Source: Alisma plantago-aquatica
Lineage: Eukaryota; Streptophyta; Magnoliopsida; Alismatales; Alismataceae
Reading direction: 5' to 3'
Assembly (NCBI GenBank): GCA_963693085.1
Contig: OY856409.1
Location: forward strand, 1,167,683,749-1,167,747,748
DNA: 64,000 bases
Shown here in pieces: positions 24,959-34,816 of this stretch. The position numbers were made by a program, and so were the translations under genes. A model generated the notes under the pieces. It was not told the origin of the DNA. It searched no databases and saw only the letters and a list, made by a program, of their open reading frames with translations. Every line of letters begins with the position of its first letter. Within the stretch, counting starts at the first letter, position 1.

Positions 24959-26002
24959 TCAGGCATTTGTTAGTCCTTTATTAGTGCCATGTGTTCGAAG
25001 GAGATTAGCAGTGAACTTTCCTCGTAACGCGTGGTAATCCACATCTGTCATGTCCTCCACTGGTCTTCCCAGGACCATGACGGTGTATATCCAATAGAGG
25101 ATGTGGAAACCACAGTCGTTTGATTCGCGAAGCTGCTGGGGGAATTTGTGGCTGAAGGCAGGGCGATGAAAGTGTTCTTTACTGTATGCCCATGTGTGCT
25201 TGCTGAGCAGGTCATGTAGTTGGTCAGCACACTCCTTCGCCACCTCCTCCGTGGGCATTCTTGGTGTTGTAGTATATTATTGTTGATTGGGATTGTACTG
25301 GCTGTTAGAACTATTGTATATGGTTGTTGTTCCATCATGAAGATTTGTTGTTAGTAGCATCCAGTGTTCTGTATGAAGGAAAGGAAGCATGATGAACTTC
25401 GGAGTCGTATGTTGGAGGAAAGAGATGAGCGCCTCAGTTGTTCCGAAGTTCTTTAGCTTTAGGAGATCATCCTTCATGTATGCTGATGCCATATAGGTTG
25501 TAGGGTAGTTCTGTCTGAGAAGATATTGATAGGCAGTCATTAAACTCACAGATAGGGACCCTTTGATCTGTACAATTTCTCGTAGCGCATCTGCCATGAT
25601 TAGAATATCGCCGGCTATGAAGACGAGATCATCTTTCTCGGTGTAAATCCTTGACATGATGAGGTGAAGTTCATTGTCGGAAAGGCTTTTGCAGGCGCTG
25701 AGGTCAAAATTGGGGAAATTTGGTGTAACTGCAGACAAGAGGTCCATTTGTGAAGGTAATCTGTTGATGGTAGCCCCGGTCAGCAACTCAGTAACCCCTG
25801 TATCATCTGCCAGATTGAAAGAATAAGGGTCCCATTGTTTCTTCTCGGGAACCTTGGCGGGCTGCTGTTTCTCCAATTCCTCTATGGTTTGCCGGAATGG
25901 CCATTTTTGAGGACGTTGGATGGCTGAAAAGAGGTAGCGAGGAACGTCATTGGGTGCCATAGTTGGGTCCTTAAAGAACCTTCTATCACAAATTAGCTCC
26001 AT
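24959..26002 (-). pseudogene. Ulp1/C48-like peptidase domain 2 of the extra gene
   Basis: One frame of 348 codons broken by a single TAA at 25277. Residues 1-60 form a linker, then helical segments (LIMADALREIVQ, LMTAYQYLL), then the Ulp1-type core: PFLHTEHWMLL (His213-Trp214 of the 241-residue part), a strand with TIYNSS (Asn230 where C48 enzymes usually have Asp) and, after the stop, a Gln pair and NDCGFHILYWI with the candidate catalytic Cys. Spacing fits the His-Asp-Gln-Cys order of the family. In C48 enzymes this fold cleaves SUMO-type C-termini; the substrate here is unknown. Same frame as domain 1. Confidence 0.7.
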
Positions 26003-26014
26003 GGCGTAACGACC

Positions 26015-27315
26015 TCACAGAGAATGAAAGTCTTCTGTGGCCAACTCAGTGAAAGGGATTTGTTGGTTGAGCGCTTGAATGTGACGTATGGCGCAAAAAG
26101 CGCAATCCCAAGATCCTTCTGTTGTTTGTGTATGTGGGTTTATTATCTTGAACCAGGGTTGGCTCCAACCCTGGTGGAGGGATGGGCTATCGGCCCAGGT
26201 CAGTTTCAGAAGTCGGAAAGGGATGCATCTGGCCTCCCCGGCTTCAATACCAGCAAAGTTAATTATTCCGTCTCTTAGTTCAGTGGCGCAAAAATTGTAC
26301 ACCTTGGCGTCTCGAGCCGCGGTGTCCACAATCATTAGCAGCGAGTGACCAGAGACTTGGAAGGGCACGGTAATGTAACGTACCTTTCTGGAAATCCCCC
26401 TCTGCAACCGCTCAATAGATTTGTTTTGTAAATCTTTATATAATAGACTCAATGCCAGAGCGGGTGATGTGTTAAGAATTGGTTGCAACCGTTTAGATAT
26501 TCTATAAATTTTGATAGCATTGGCAAGAAGGACACGGAAAATTGCCATCTTCACCGATGAATGTGGTCGAAGGATGGTACGGAAGTCTTCTCGTGTCAAC
26601 TTGCGCTGGGTCTTTGTATTGTGGTAGATGACATCACTCCCTTCTTTGGCATCATCTACTATAGTGTTTAGAATGAAGATGTCTTGGGCATCTAGTGTAG
26701 AGATTGCTGCCATGTCGAGATCGTGCATGTTGTGCGGTAGAGGTGGCGGCGGGGGGAGCTCTTGTGGAAGGTGGGAAGAATTCTGCTCCAAATCATCGAG
26801 GTAGCATTGCAGATCTACTTCTTTATCAGAATTAGAAGAAGAGTTAAGGTCTTCATCTGTATCTAAACTGACTCTTTCGGATTCTTCTTGTTCTGGGGGA
26901 AAGGGCACCGATTGGTCTGGTGCAGAAAGGTGTTGAGCTGATGTTGCTTGTTGTTGACTTGTGCTGGTTCCAAATAAACATTGTTGGAACTCAACAAAAG
27001 CTTCTTCTTTAGCAGTTTCCCCCAGAGATCCCATTGTTGAATAGTCAAGAAACTGATCCCCATAAGACATATTAACGTTGTCATTGTGAGTCGGGGATTT
27101 GGGATCTTTATCACCATTGTTGTGATCTTTCTAGTGTTTTGATGTAGCTCCTCGACTGGGGCCCTCCCCAGCATTTTCTGGGTCGTCAGATTGGTCGTCT
27201 GAGGAGGTGCTATTATTGGAGTTAGTCGAGGAGTCAGAATCCTCATCATCATTGTCGTCTTCATCATCATCTTCGTCTGCCTCCTTATCTGTCGTCTTCT
27301 TTGGTGGAGTGTTTG
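26015..27315 (-). pseudogene. Acidic linker and Ulp1/C48-like peptidase domain 1 of the extra gene
   Basis: Same frame as domain 2, separated only by a TGA at 26015 and four codons. The N-terminal part (27315 to about 26800) is Asp/Glu/Ser-rich with one TAG at 27131. The open 351-codon part (27070 to 26015) contains LTREDFRTIL, then VPFQVSGHSLLMIVD (candidate His), DAKVYNF (Asn at the acidic position) and WDCAFCAIRHI (candidate Cys). Order and spacing mirror domain 2, so I read it as a diverged duplicate. His is followed by Ser, not Trp, and there is no clear Gln, so it may be a non-catalytic copy. Confidence 0.6.
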
Positions 27316-27806
27316 TAGCTCGTCGAAAGCCACTTGCGTATGCTCATGTGTTTCAAGCAAAGCTTCGTGGGCTTCTTTAAGATCTGAATATCGAGCTTCG
27401 GTGGAGAGGAGTCGTGCAGAGAGGTCTGTCACTTGAGTTCTTAGTTGGTTGACTTCATTGTTGGATGACTCCTCTTACCAGTTATTTAGCTATGTGAGGG
27501 TGGTGTTGATGTCATCCAAACACGTATGCAAGGCAGTTTGTTGTTGCTTAAGCTCGCACAGAGTTTCTGGCAGGGGTTGATTCTGCGCAGAAATCATGTC
27601 GAGCTGCTTGACCAGATCATCTTGCTAGCCTTTCACTTCAAGCACCAACTTTGGCAGTTGTTGCAGGCGGTCATCGAAGCGGTCGACTTTCATGGCCGCT
27701 GCTTTCTACTGTTGGTGGATGCTGGAGATGATGCCTGGCAAGGCAAGGTTTTGCACATCGATCTTGGCGACCTGTGTAGATAGACCCTGCACACAAGAAA
27801 AAATAG
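27316..27806 (-). pseudogene. Coiled-coil segment of the extra gene
   Basis: In the frame that follows a T-run shift near 27805, the minus strand reads a Leu/Gln/Glu-rich heptad-like segment (for example RLLSTEARYSDLKEAHEALL) interrupted by four stops at about 27706, 27625, 27490 and 27475, all TAG or TAA at Gln-like positions. Another shift near 27315 leads into the acidic linker. A role in self-association is plausible but inferred. Confidence 0.5.
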
Positions 27807-27923
27807 ATTGTAAAATGTTAGAGGGTTGGTGAGGAGGTTTCGAATAGCGTCGAATTGACATCCGAATTCCTCACCGACGTTTGTGAAGTGTACCCCAGAT
27901 GTGGAAGGGTGGTGTGGTTGGGA

Positions 27924-28412
27924 TCAGGGTGGAAAGGTGGTAGTGCCTTGCGAAAGAGACATTCTTGATGGTCCAGCGAACTGTGTGGTGACCGTAGATG
28001 GAGTCACCAGTGGTGTCGGGGTGGTGGTGGATGAAGGAAATGGTGATTGTCCGGGTGAGAATGGTGGGGGCGAAAATGTTAAGGAGAAAAGGGTGGAGAT
28101 GGGAGCGGAGTAGGTGAAGCCGGGTGTTGGAGTGGAGAATGGGGTACCCAGGGAGAAAAAAGGTGAAGTGGAAGATGTGGGTGGAGGCATTGGTGTTGGT
28201 ATTGTTGTGGAGAAAGGTGGGAGGGTGGTAGATGGTGGGGTAGTAATGGGTGGTAATATGGTAGGGGTGGTGGTGGTGGTGGTCAGCTCATCATGTAGGC
28301 TCATGATGAATGAGTCTAATGATGAGGTATTGATTAGCTCCTCCAGTTGAGGGCGTTCTGTCTCCGATTGGAGTTTTGATGGTGGCATCCCCGACAATTG
28401 TGGTGGTTGCAA
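27924..28412 (-). pseudogene. Pro/Thr/Ser-rich linker of the extra gene
   Basis: 162 codons, in the same frame as the upstream domain (28485-29339) after one TAG. Strong low-complexity composition of Thr-Pro-Pro repeats typical of flexible linkers. A TGA at 27924 ends the open part, yet the frame can be followed to about 27806 through VGEEFG-like residues. Confidence 0.55.
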
Positions 28413-28484
28413 ACGTGCCTTAGATGGTCGTTTTACTGGTATTTTTGTTACCCTGGCTGCCGAGGCGGTAATACTGAGCTCTGT

Positions 28485-29339
28485 CTAGCCCGCTTTAGTC
28501 TTCTTCTCTTGTACTTTGACCGAAGCCAGGAGTTTGGTAAGCTCTTCGTCAGTGAAGAGGAGCTTTTCTTTGTCATAATCCGCTAGCTCCGGAAGCGGTA
28601 GTAGAGTTCTGGAAGATCGTACTGTAGGGCAGAAAATATAGTGTAATTTCGCATCCTTTTCCTTGATAATGTAGGAATTCTTCAAGGTTTGCTCATTGGT
28701 AAGGATGTCTCCCTTGATCTGCGTGCACCGGGGGAGTAATCTATCCATTTTGAGATATTTGATAATGGAAGTTATGTGCCCGCCCATGCAGATTTCTTTT
28801 CCTATTGCGTAGGATGAAAATTTTTGTATCATGTGTCGTCCAATGTTGACCGACATTCCATTCAGAATGGACCAAAGAAGAACAAGGTCAGCGGTGATAA
28901 CATTTCCTCCTTCTGTTCTAGGGAAGAGCGCACTGGTGAGAATTTTGTGAAGTGTGCGCACTAGCCCAGAATGGATATTGGAGGCTTTGCAGGTCTTTGC
29001 CTCATAAGCTGGGATCCCTGTTAGGGTTTTCCAGAAGTTGTGTCTATTGAATTGGAAGTTCTCCATGCCAACAGCTTTGGCCTTTTTGAGTTGGTCTGGG
29101 TTGTCTATGAAAATTTCGTTCAGAAGATTTTCTGTTATAACAACGTTGTTTCCAAAAAGTTTGGTGACCAGCCTGCGGTCACCTCCATCCCTTTCTCTGT
29201 GCATAATGTCCACCGCTTCTTTGGTGAGATGTGTAAAGAATTCTGTAGTGGGTTCGACGTATGAAATTTCGGGGACAAAGCACAGTATGAAAAGATTTGT
29301 GTTGTCTAGCATTGTGAGGATTCTGTCATAGATTCCCAT
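28485..29339 (-). pseudogene. Putative-plant-transposon-protein-like domain of the extra gene
   Basis: 284 codons. The middle (residues about 95-215) has the pattern of the plant domain called putative plant transposon protein, often found downstream of integrase in Athila-type elements: a W/F-rich start, SNIHSGLVRTLHKILTSALF, then ITADLVLLWSILNGMSVNIG and a hydrophobic stretch before KMDRLL. The C-terminus is Lys-rich. The function of this domain is not known. It lies in one frame with the acidic N-terminal part (29888-29613) and the Pro/Thr linker. Assignment is from memory of the pattern, not a search. Confidence 0.55.
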
Positions 29340-29612
29340 CTTGAGCAGTACGCTTGAGCAGACGTACTTTGTTGGTTTTAGTATTTTGTTGATGGAGGGG
29401 AGGGTGTGGATGTAAAGGTTTTCTGGTGGTGGTGCGGTGGTGGTGAGTACTAAGAAGACATGGGTAGTGGTGGTTGTAGGAGTGGTAGTGGGGGTGGTGG
29501 TAGCGGTTGATGGGATATGGCCTGCTAGGGTTTGTTCCCTAGCAGTGGCGGGGCGGACCTATTTTCTTGCCCGCTTTTTTGGGAGTTGTTCGGTCGCAGC
29601 TTCTTGGACCTT

Positions 29613-29888
29613 TCATTTCCCCTTGGACTTTTCAGCTGGGGATTCGTCCTCGGATTGTGGTTCGTATTCAGATCCTTCATCACTGGAAGAAATTTCTTCC
29701 ACTTCTTCTTCAGGCTCCTCAGCTAGACATTTGTTGATGCGGTCAAGTTCACACATGACCGCTATGATGTTGACCTTTGGTGGGGCCTTTCCAGTCTTGT
29801 TGTAGTTATCTACGATCTTTTGGAGTTTGGCTTGGTCCTCTATCAGTTCCTCTATTGTCCAGAAGGGGTTGTCAGCAGTTCCGGCCAT
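29613..29888 (-). pseudogene. N-terminal segment of the extra gene
   Basis: 91 codons from an ATG two bases after a splice-acceptor-like TTTTAG. Helical, then Glu/Ser-rich (EEPEEEVEEISSSDEGSE) and Lys-rich before a TGA. The same frame continues through that TGA and a TAG at 29559 into a Thr/Pro stretch and the domain beginning at 29339, so the true protein start is most likely here, not at the internal ATG at 29339. Confidence 0.55.
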
Positions 29889-29910
29889 ATCTAAAATTTT
29901 ACAGAAAATT
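29889..29910 (-). promoter_or_regulatory. Splice acceptor before the extra-gene ATG
   Basis: Minus-strand TTTTCTGTAAAATTTTAG then AT and ATG: a U-rich tract followed by AG at 29892-29891. It suits either removal of a 5'-UTR intron from a transcript started at the internal promoter, or splicing from the gag-proximal donor at 36634. Confidence 0.45.
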
Positions 29911-30019
29911 ATGTGTTAGAATGTTTTGGATTTGCAATGATAACAAATTTATTAAAATTATGGTGTGCATGTGTTAATGTTTTTGTTTGGGTTTTAGGTT
30001 TTAGAGGAATTCAAACAGA

Positions 30020-30640
30020 TCAAACGATTTTAATACCGTTTGGCTCCAAACGGTTTCAAGACCGTTTGGCTCCAAACGAAGGTGGAACACCGGGGGCGCA
30101 GTGGACAGTGGAGAAGAAAATTCGGCGGTGATAGTGATGGTGGCGGCGATAGAGACGACGGCGTCGGTAGAGATGATGGCGGCAATGGAAAAGGGGTTCG
30201 TGGCGGTGACGTAAACATCGGCGATGGTAGAAATGGAGGTGGTGCAAAGACGGAAGCGTCGATAATGGGGCGTGCTGGTCTACCTTGCAGCTGCAGGTGA
30301 AGATGACGACGGCGATGTGAAGAGCGGCGTTAACTGAGGTGCGGTCGCCGTGAAGACACACGGAAACGGGAGTGACGGTGGCGGAGATAACCTGCATCGA
30401 GAGCTGCACGAGAATAGGAGCAGGGGAGATGAAATAGTGCATGCGAGGGTTTTAGAAATCTCGAGAATCTGAAGAAAGAAGAAGGAGATGGGTAGGGTTA
30501 TATTTATAGGAATCGGGGGTTGACCCTACAAATTCCCCAGGTCAAACAGTTTGAGACCGTTTGGACTCCAAACAGTTTTGAGACCGTTTGGCTCTAAACG
30601 GTTTCAGGACCTCCAAACGATTTCAAGACTGTTTGGGATG
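30020..30640 (-). promoter_or_regulatory. U3-like internal promoter module
   Basis: ACCGTTTGG/CCAAACGG repeats, the same words as in the LTR U3, occur at 30020-30090 and 30540-30640. Between them, at about 30500-30510, the minus strand has CCTATAAATATAACC, a good plant TATA box, followed by a pyrimidine-rich leader. Repeats then TATA is the same arrangement as in the LTR. I infer a separate promoter for the extra gene. A 128-codon His/Arg-rich frame (30442-30056) inside it is low complexity and not annotated. Confidence 0.55.
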
Positions 30641-30835
30641 GCTTAGGTTTTTTATTTTTATATTTTTATGTTTGTTTTGGTTATGTAAATTTTTATATTT
30701 TCATATGATAAACCTAAGTTAAATGAAAGGAACAGAAAACAAAGATAACAGATAAATGGTGATACTCAGATCTTGGGTTGTCTCCCAAGTAGCGCATGGG
30801 TTTTACATCACTGGCTCGACGAAGTTTTGATTATG

Positions 30836-32461
30836 TTATGGTGATGTTGTGGGGTCTCTGATCTTAATAGCCTGTCTCGGAATTTTGTCAGCTGGAGTAT
30901 AGTATTTTTTCAATCTATGGCCATTGACGGTCCTTTCTCCTCCATTGTCGTCAATAATTATGATGGCTCCAGTCGGGTATATGTGCTTGATATTAAAAGG
31001 CCCGGACCACTTCGTACGAAGTTTCTCGGGGAACATTTTGATTCTGGAGTTGAAAAGAAGGACTTTGTCTCTGATGGAGATGTCTTTTCTTTTTAGATGG
31101 CCATCGTGCCACGTTTTGGTTTGTTCTTTGTAAATCCTAGAACTTTGGTATGCGGTCATTCTGAGCTCCTCTAGTTCCTGCAACTACAGTTGTCTATTTT
31201 CTCCAGCGCTTTTAAAATCGAAGTTCGGCTATTTAATAGCCCACCAAGCCTTATGTTCCAATTCTACTAGGAGATTACATGATTTCCCGTATACCAAACG
31301 GAACGGTATTGTTCCAATTGGTGTTTTGTAAGTTGTTCGGTAAGCCCAAAGGGCATCGGGAAGCTTGGTGGACCAGTCAGTACGGTGTCTATTGACGGTT
31401 TTCTCTAGGATTGCCTTTAGTTGTCTATTCGAAACTTCAACCTGACCACTAGTTTGTGGATGGTAAGGTGTGGAAACTTTATGGTTGACTCTGTATTTCT
31501 TTAAGAGGGATTCAAAGCTTCGCTCCAGAAAATGGGTTCCTCCGTCGGATATGGCAGTTCGGGGAACTCCGAATCTGGGAAAAATAATATCTTTAAACAT
31601 CTTAATGACCGGTTTGGAATCACTGGAGACTGTGGGTATAGCTTTTATCCATTTCGAAACATAATCTACAACAACCAGTATGTAGGAAAATCCATATGAA
31701 GAGGGAAAAGGACCCATGTAATCTATCCCCCACACATCGAAAAGTTCGATCTCTTGCCACATAGTGAGGGGCATTTCATTTCTTTTGGTTATACCGCCAG
31801 AGAGTTGACATTTGTTGCATGATTTTACAAAATCATAGGAATCCTTCGCTATTGTTGGCCAAAAGAATCCCGATTGTAAAACTTTCATGGATGTCTTTTT
31901 CGAACTCATATGTCCCCCAGTAGGGCCGGAATGACAATGTTCTAGGACAGGAGTAATCTCTTCTTCAGGTAGGCAACGGCAAAAAAGTCTGTCTGCACAT
32001 AGACAAAAGAGATAAGGTTCATCCCAATAGTATTGCTTGACATCGTGGAGGAATTTCTTTTTGTCATGGTAAGAGGCGGAAGGGTGGATGATCCATGTAG
32101 CCAAATAATTCACTATGTATGCATACCAGGGGAATCCAATAGTAATTTTCATTAGCTGGTCGTCTGGGAGGGAGTCTCGGATAGGTACTTTATCATCATC
32201 TTTGAATTCAATGCGACTGAGATGATCAGCGACGATGTTTTCCACTCCACTTTTGTCTTTGATTTCTAAATCAAATTCCTGAAGCATTAACACCCAGCGG
32301 ATAAGTCTGGGTTTTGCGTCTTACTTCGGAATTAGATATCATATGGCAGAGTGGTCAGTGTAGACAATAACCTTTGATCCAATTAGATAGGAGCAGAATT
32401 TCTCGAACGCATAGATGACAGCTAAGAACTCCTTTTCTGTAGTGGTGTAGTTCTTTTGCAC
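30836..32461 (-). pseudogene. Athila-like pol: RNase H end and integrase
   Basis: Continues the gag-pol frame after a TAA at 32462. RNase H tail with TTTEKE and VYTDHSA, a TAA near 32323, then a 354-codon open part (32293 to 31229). Integrase: zinc-binding residues [10 protein letters not shown] and SCNKCQ, catalytic D in [12 protein letters not shown] in AISDGG and E in QVEVSNRQ, so the DDE triad is intact. Two TAG codons (31229 and about 31186) precede the C-terminal part (31183-30836) with TKWSGPFNI and HRLKKYY. It would insert the cDNA into the genome. Confidence 0.85.
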
Positions 32462-34129
32462 TTAATTGAGAGTCTTGGATGCATAGTATATTACATAAGG
32501 TTTTTTATCAATTCTCTGTCCTAACACCGCCCCTATAGCGTAGTCGCTGGCATCACACATTATTTTGAATGGTTGTGACCATTCAGGTGCTCTTAGGATA
32601 GGCGCAGAGACAAGAGTGTTCTTTAAAGTTATGAAGCTTTGTAGGCATTCTTGATCGAAATTGAACTCGGCGTCCTTGGTCAATAATTGGGTCATGGGTT
32701 TGGCTACTTTCGAGAAATCTTTAATGAATCTTCGATAAAACTCAGCATGACCCAAGAATGCTCGTACTCCTTTTACGTCTTTTGGCGGCGACAGTTTCGA
32801 GATGACATCAATTTTTGCCTTGTCTACCTCAATCCCTCTGTCACTCACTCTATGTCTGAGGACGACACCTTCAGTTACCATAAAATGGCATTTTTCCCAA
32901 TTTAAGATGAGGTTCGTTTCCTCACATCTTTGTAAAACTTGTCCAAGGTTGAGCAGGCAAGTGTCAAAGGAATCTCCGTAAACTGAAAAATCATTCATGA
33001 ATACCTCCATTATGGACTCAGTTAGCCCTGCAAAAATACCAGGCATGCACCTTTGGAAGGTGGAAGGTGCATTGCACAGCCCGAATGGCATTCTTCTGAA
33101 AGTGTATGTCCCGAAGGGACAAGTAAAAGTTGTTTTTTCTTGGTCTTCCAGATGTATAGGGATTTGGTAGAATCCGGAATAACCATCGAGATAACATAAA
33201 AACTTTTGATGGGCTAGGCGTTCGAGGACTTCATCAAGAAAGGGGAGCGGGTAGTGATCCTTTCGTGTTGCTTTGTTTAATTTCATGTAGTCAATACACA
33301 TTCTCCAACATGTGACAGTCCTCGTGGGCACTAGCTCATTTTTATCATTTAACACTATAGTGGTTCCTCCCTTTTTGGGGACTACTTGGACAGGGCTGAC
33401 CCATTGGGAATCTAAAATTGGGTAGATGATACCAGCTTTCAGTAGTTTGAGGACCTCAAGGCGAACCACTTCTTTAAGATTGAGGTTCAGCTTCCTCCGG
33501 TGCTCTCTTGAAGGCTTAAATTCTTCTACCATAGGCAATCTATGCATACATAAGGCTGGGTTTACTCCTGTCAAGTCAGTTATTTTGTACCCAATGGCTT
33601 TCTTATGCTTCTTCAACTCAACAAGAAGCCTTTCTTCTTGGTCTTTCATTAGAGTGGAACTGATGATTACTGGACATAGTTTTTCTTCGTCCAAGAAGGC
33701 GTGCTTAAGTCCCATTGGTAGGGTTTTCATTTTGGGAGCCTTAGGTGCTTTTGTTGTTTCTAAAATAGTGACAGATTTGAGCTCCTCAAAAGTGGTTGTT
33801 GGTGCTTCTTCATATTTTTCTAAGTGTTGTAAGCATTGTTGAACTAATTCGTTGGCTGAGAATTCGACTTCTGGATTTATTAGGACATTTTCTAACTCAT
33901 CAGATGGTTCAGATATTTCTAGTTGTGACATTTGATGTATTGCATCTAAGAGAAAAACTTCCTCCTGAATGATGGGACCTTTCATGTTGTTGAGGACCTG
34001 AAACTGAATGGCTTCTTTCCCTAGTCTCAGAATGATCGTGCCAGCTTCAACATCAATGAGCACCCTAGCTGTGGCAAGGAAAGGTCTGCCAAATATTATT
34101 GGGTACCTGAGATCTTCCTTGATGTCCAT
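32462..34129 (-). pseudogene. Athila-like pol: reverse transcriptase and RNase H
   Basis: 555 open codons in the gag-pol frame. RT motifs in order: SPVQVVPKKGG, CIDYMKLNKATRKDHYPLPF, FLCYLDGYSGFYQ (first Asp present), FGTYTFRRMPFGLCNAPSTFQ, then FMNDFSVYG, where the usual FMDDF is expected: the first Asp of the pair is Asn (codon AAT at 32993-32995), which should abolish polymerase activity. Next LRHRVS where LGHRVS is usual, and the start of RNase H (FKIMCDASDYAIGAVL). The sequence is Athila-like throughout. Confidence 0.9.
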
Positions 34130-34150
34130 AATGACAAAATCACATGGGAC

Positions 34151-34816
34151 TTAAGAATCCTTGCCTATTCTGACTGGAATCTCTTCAATTATTCCTAGAG
34201 GTGCAGTGATAGTGGAATCAGCTAACTGAATTGTCATCGTTGTGGGTAGTAAATTAGTAAAGCCAAATCTTTTACACATGGAGTATGGCATGATAGATAT
34301 ATTGGCCCCTAGGTCAGATAATCCCTTTTTACTCGAAGCATTTCCAATACAACATTGAATACCGAAAGAACTAGGGTCCTTCTTTTTCTTGGGCATCTTA
34401 TTAAGAATGATATCGGAGGTGGTTTGAGCCAGTTTGACCATCTCTTGTTCCTCAGTAATGTATTTCCTTGATAGCAAAGTTTTCAAATATTTAGCCCAAG
34501 CTGGTACTTTAGAGAGAGCATCGAGGAGCGGGATATTGATATAAAGTTTTTTCATCACCTCCTTGAATCTTTGGAACCTAGTATCCATTTTAGTCTCTCT
34601 CAATCTTCCTGGATAGGGTATCCTAGGTTTATACTACGAAACTTCTGGCTCTTTGGGAGTTTGTTCCTTTTCTTGGCCTTTTGTGGTCTCGGTAGATTTC
34701 TCAATTCCTAGATTCAAGCTTGCATTCGGAGTAAAGATAGGTGTATCATCATCATTGTGAGTGATTCTCGTAGTTTCATGAAAGACACGACCAGATCTTA
34801 TAGTGACGGCATTCAA
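34151..34816 (-). pseudogene. Athila-like gag-pol: gag C-terminus and aspartic protease
   Basis: Two open parts of the same frame (34816-34634 and 34603-34151), separated by a TAG. The protease motif LSDLGANISIMP (Asp97 of the 150-codon part) matches the DLGA form of Athila proteases. The preceding AVTIRSGRVF is typical of the gag-protease junction in plant gypsy elements. A TAA at 34151 separates it from RT. The protease would cut the gag-pol precursor. Confidence 0.75.

Noticed and set aside
26024..26348. Plus-strand frames inside the C48-like region
   Set aside because: Antisense shadows of the minus-strand coding sequence.
27883..28350. Val/Gly-rich plus-strand frames
   Set aside because: Antisense of the Thr/Pro-rich linker; composition explained by the opposite strand.
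30056..30442. 128-codon His/Arg-rich frame on the minus strand
   Set aside because: Low complexity, in the leader of the promoter-like module and covering the U3-like repeats; no start context or domain.
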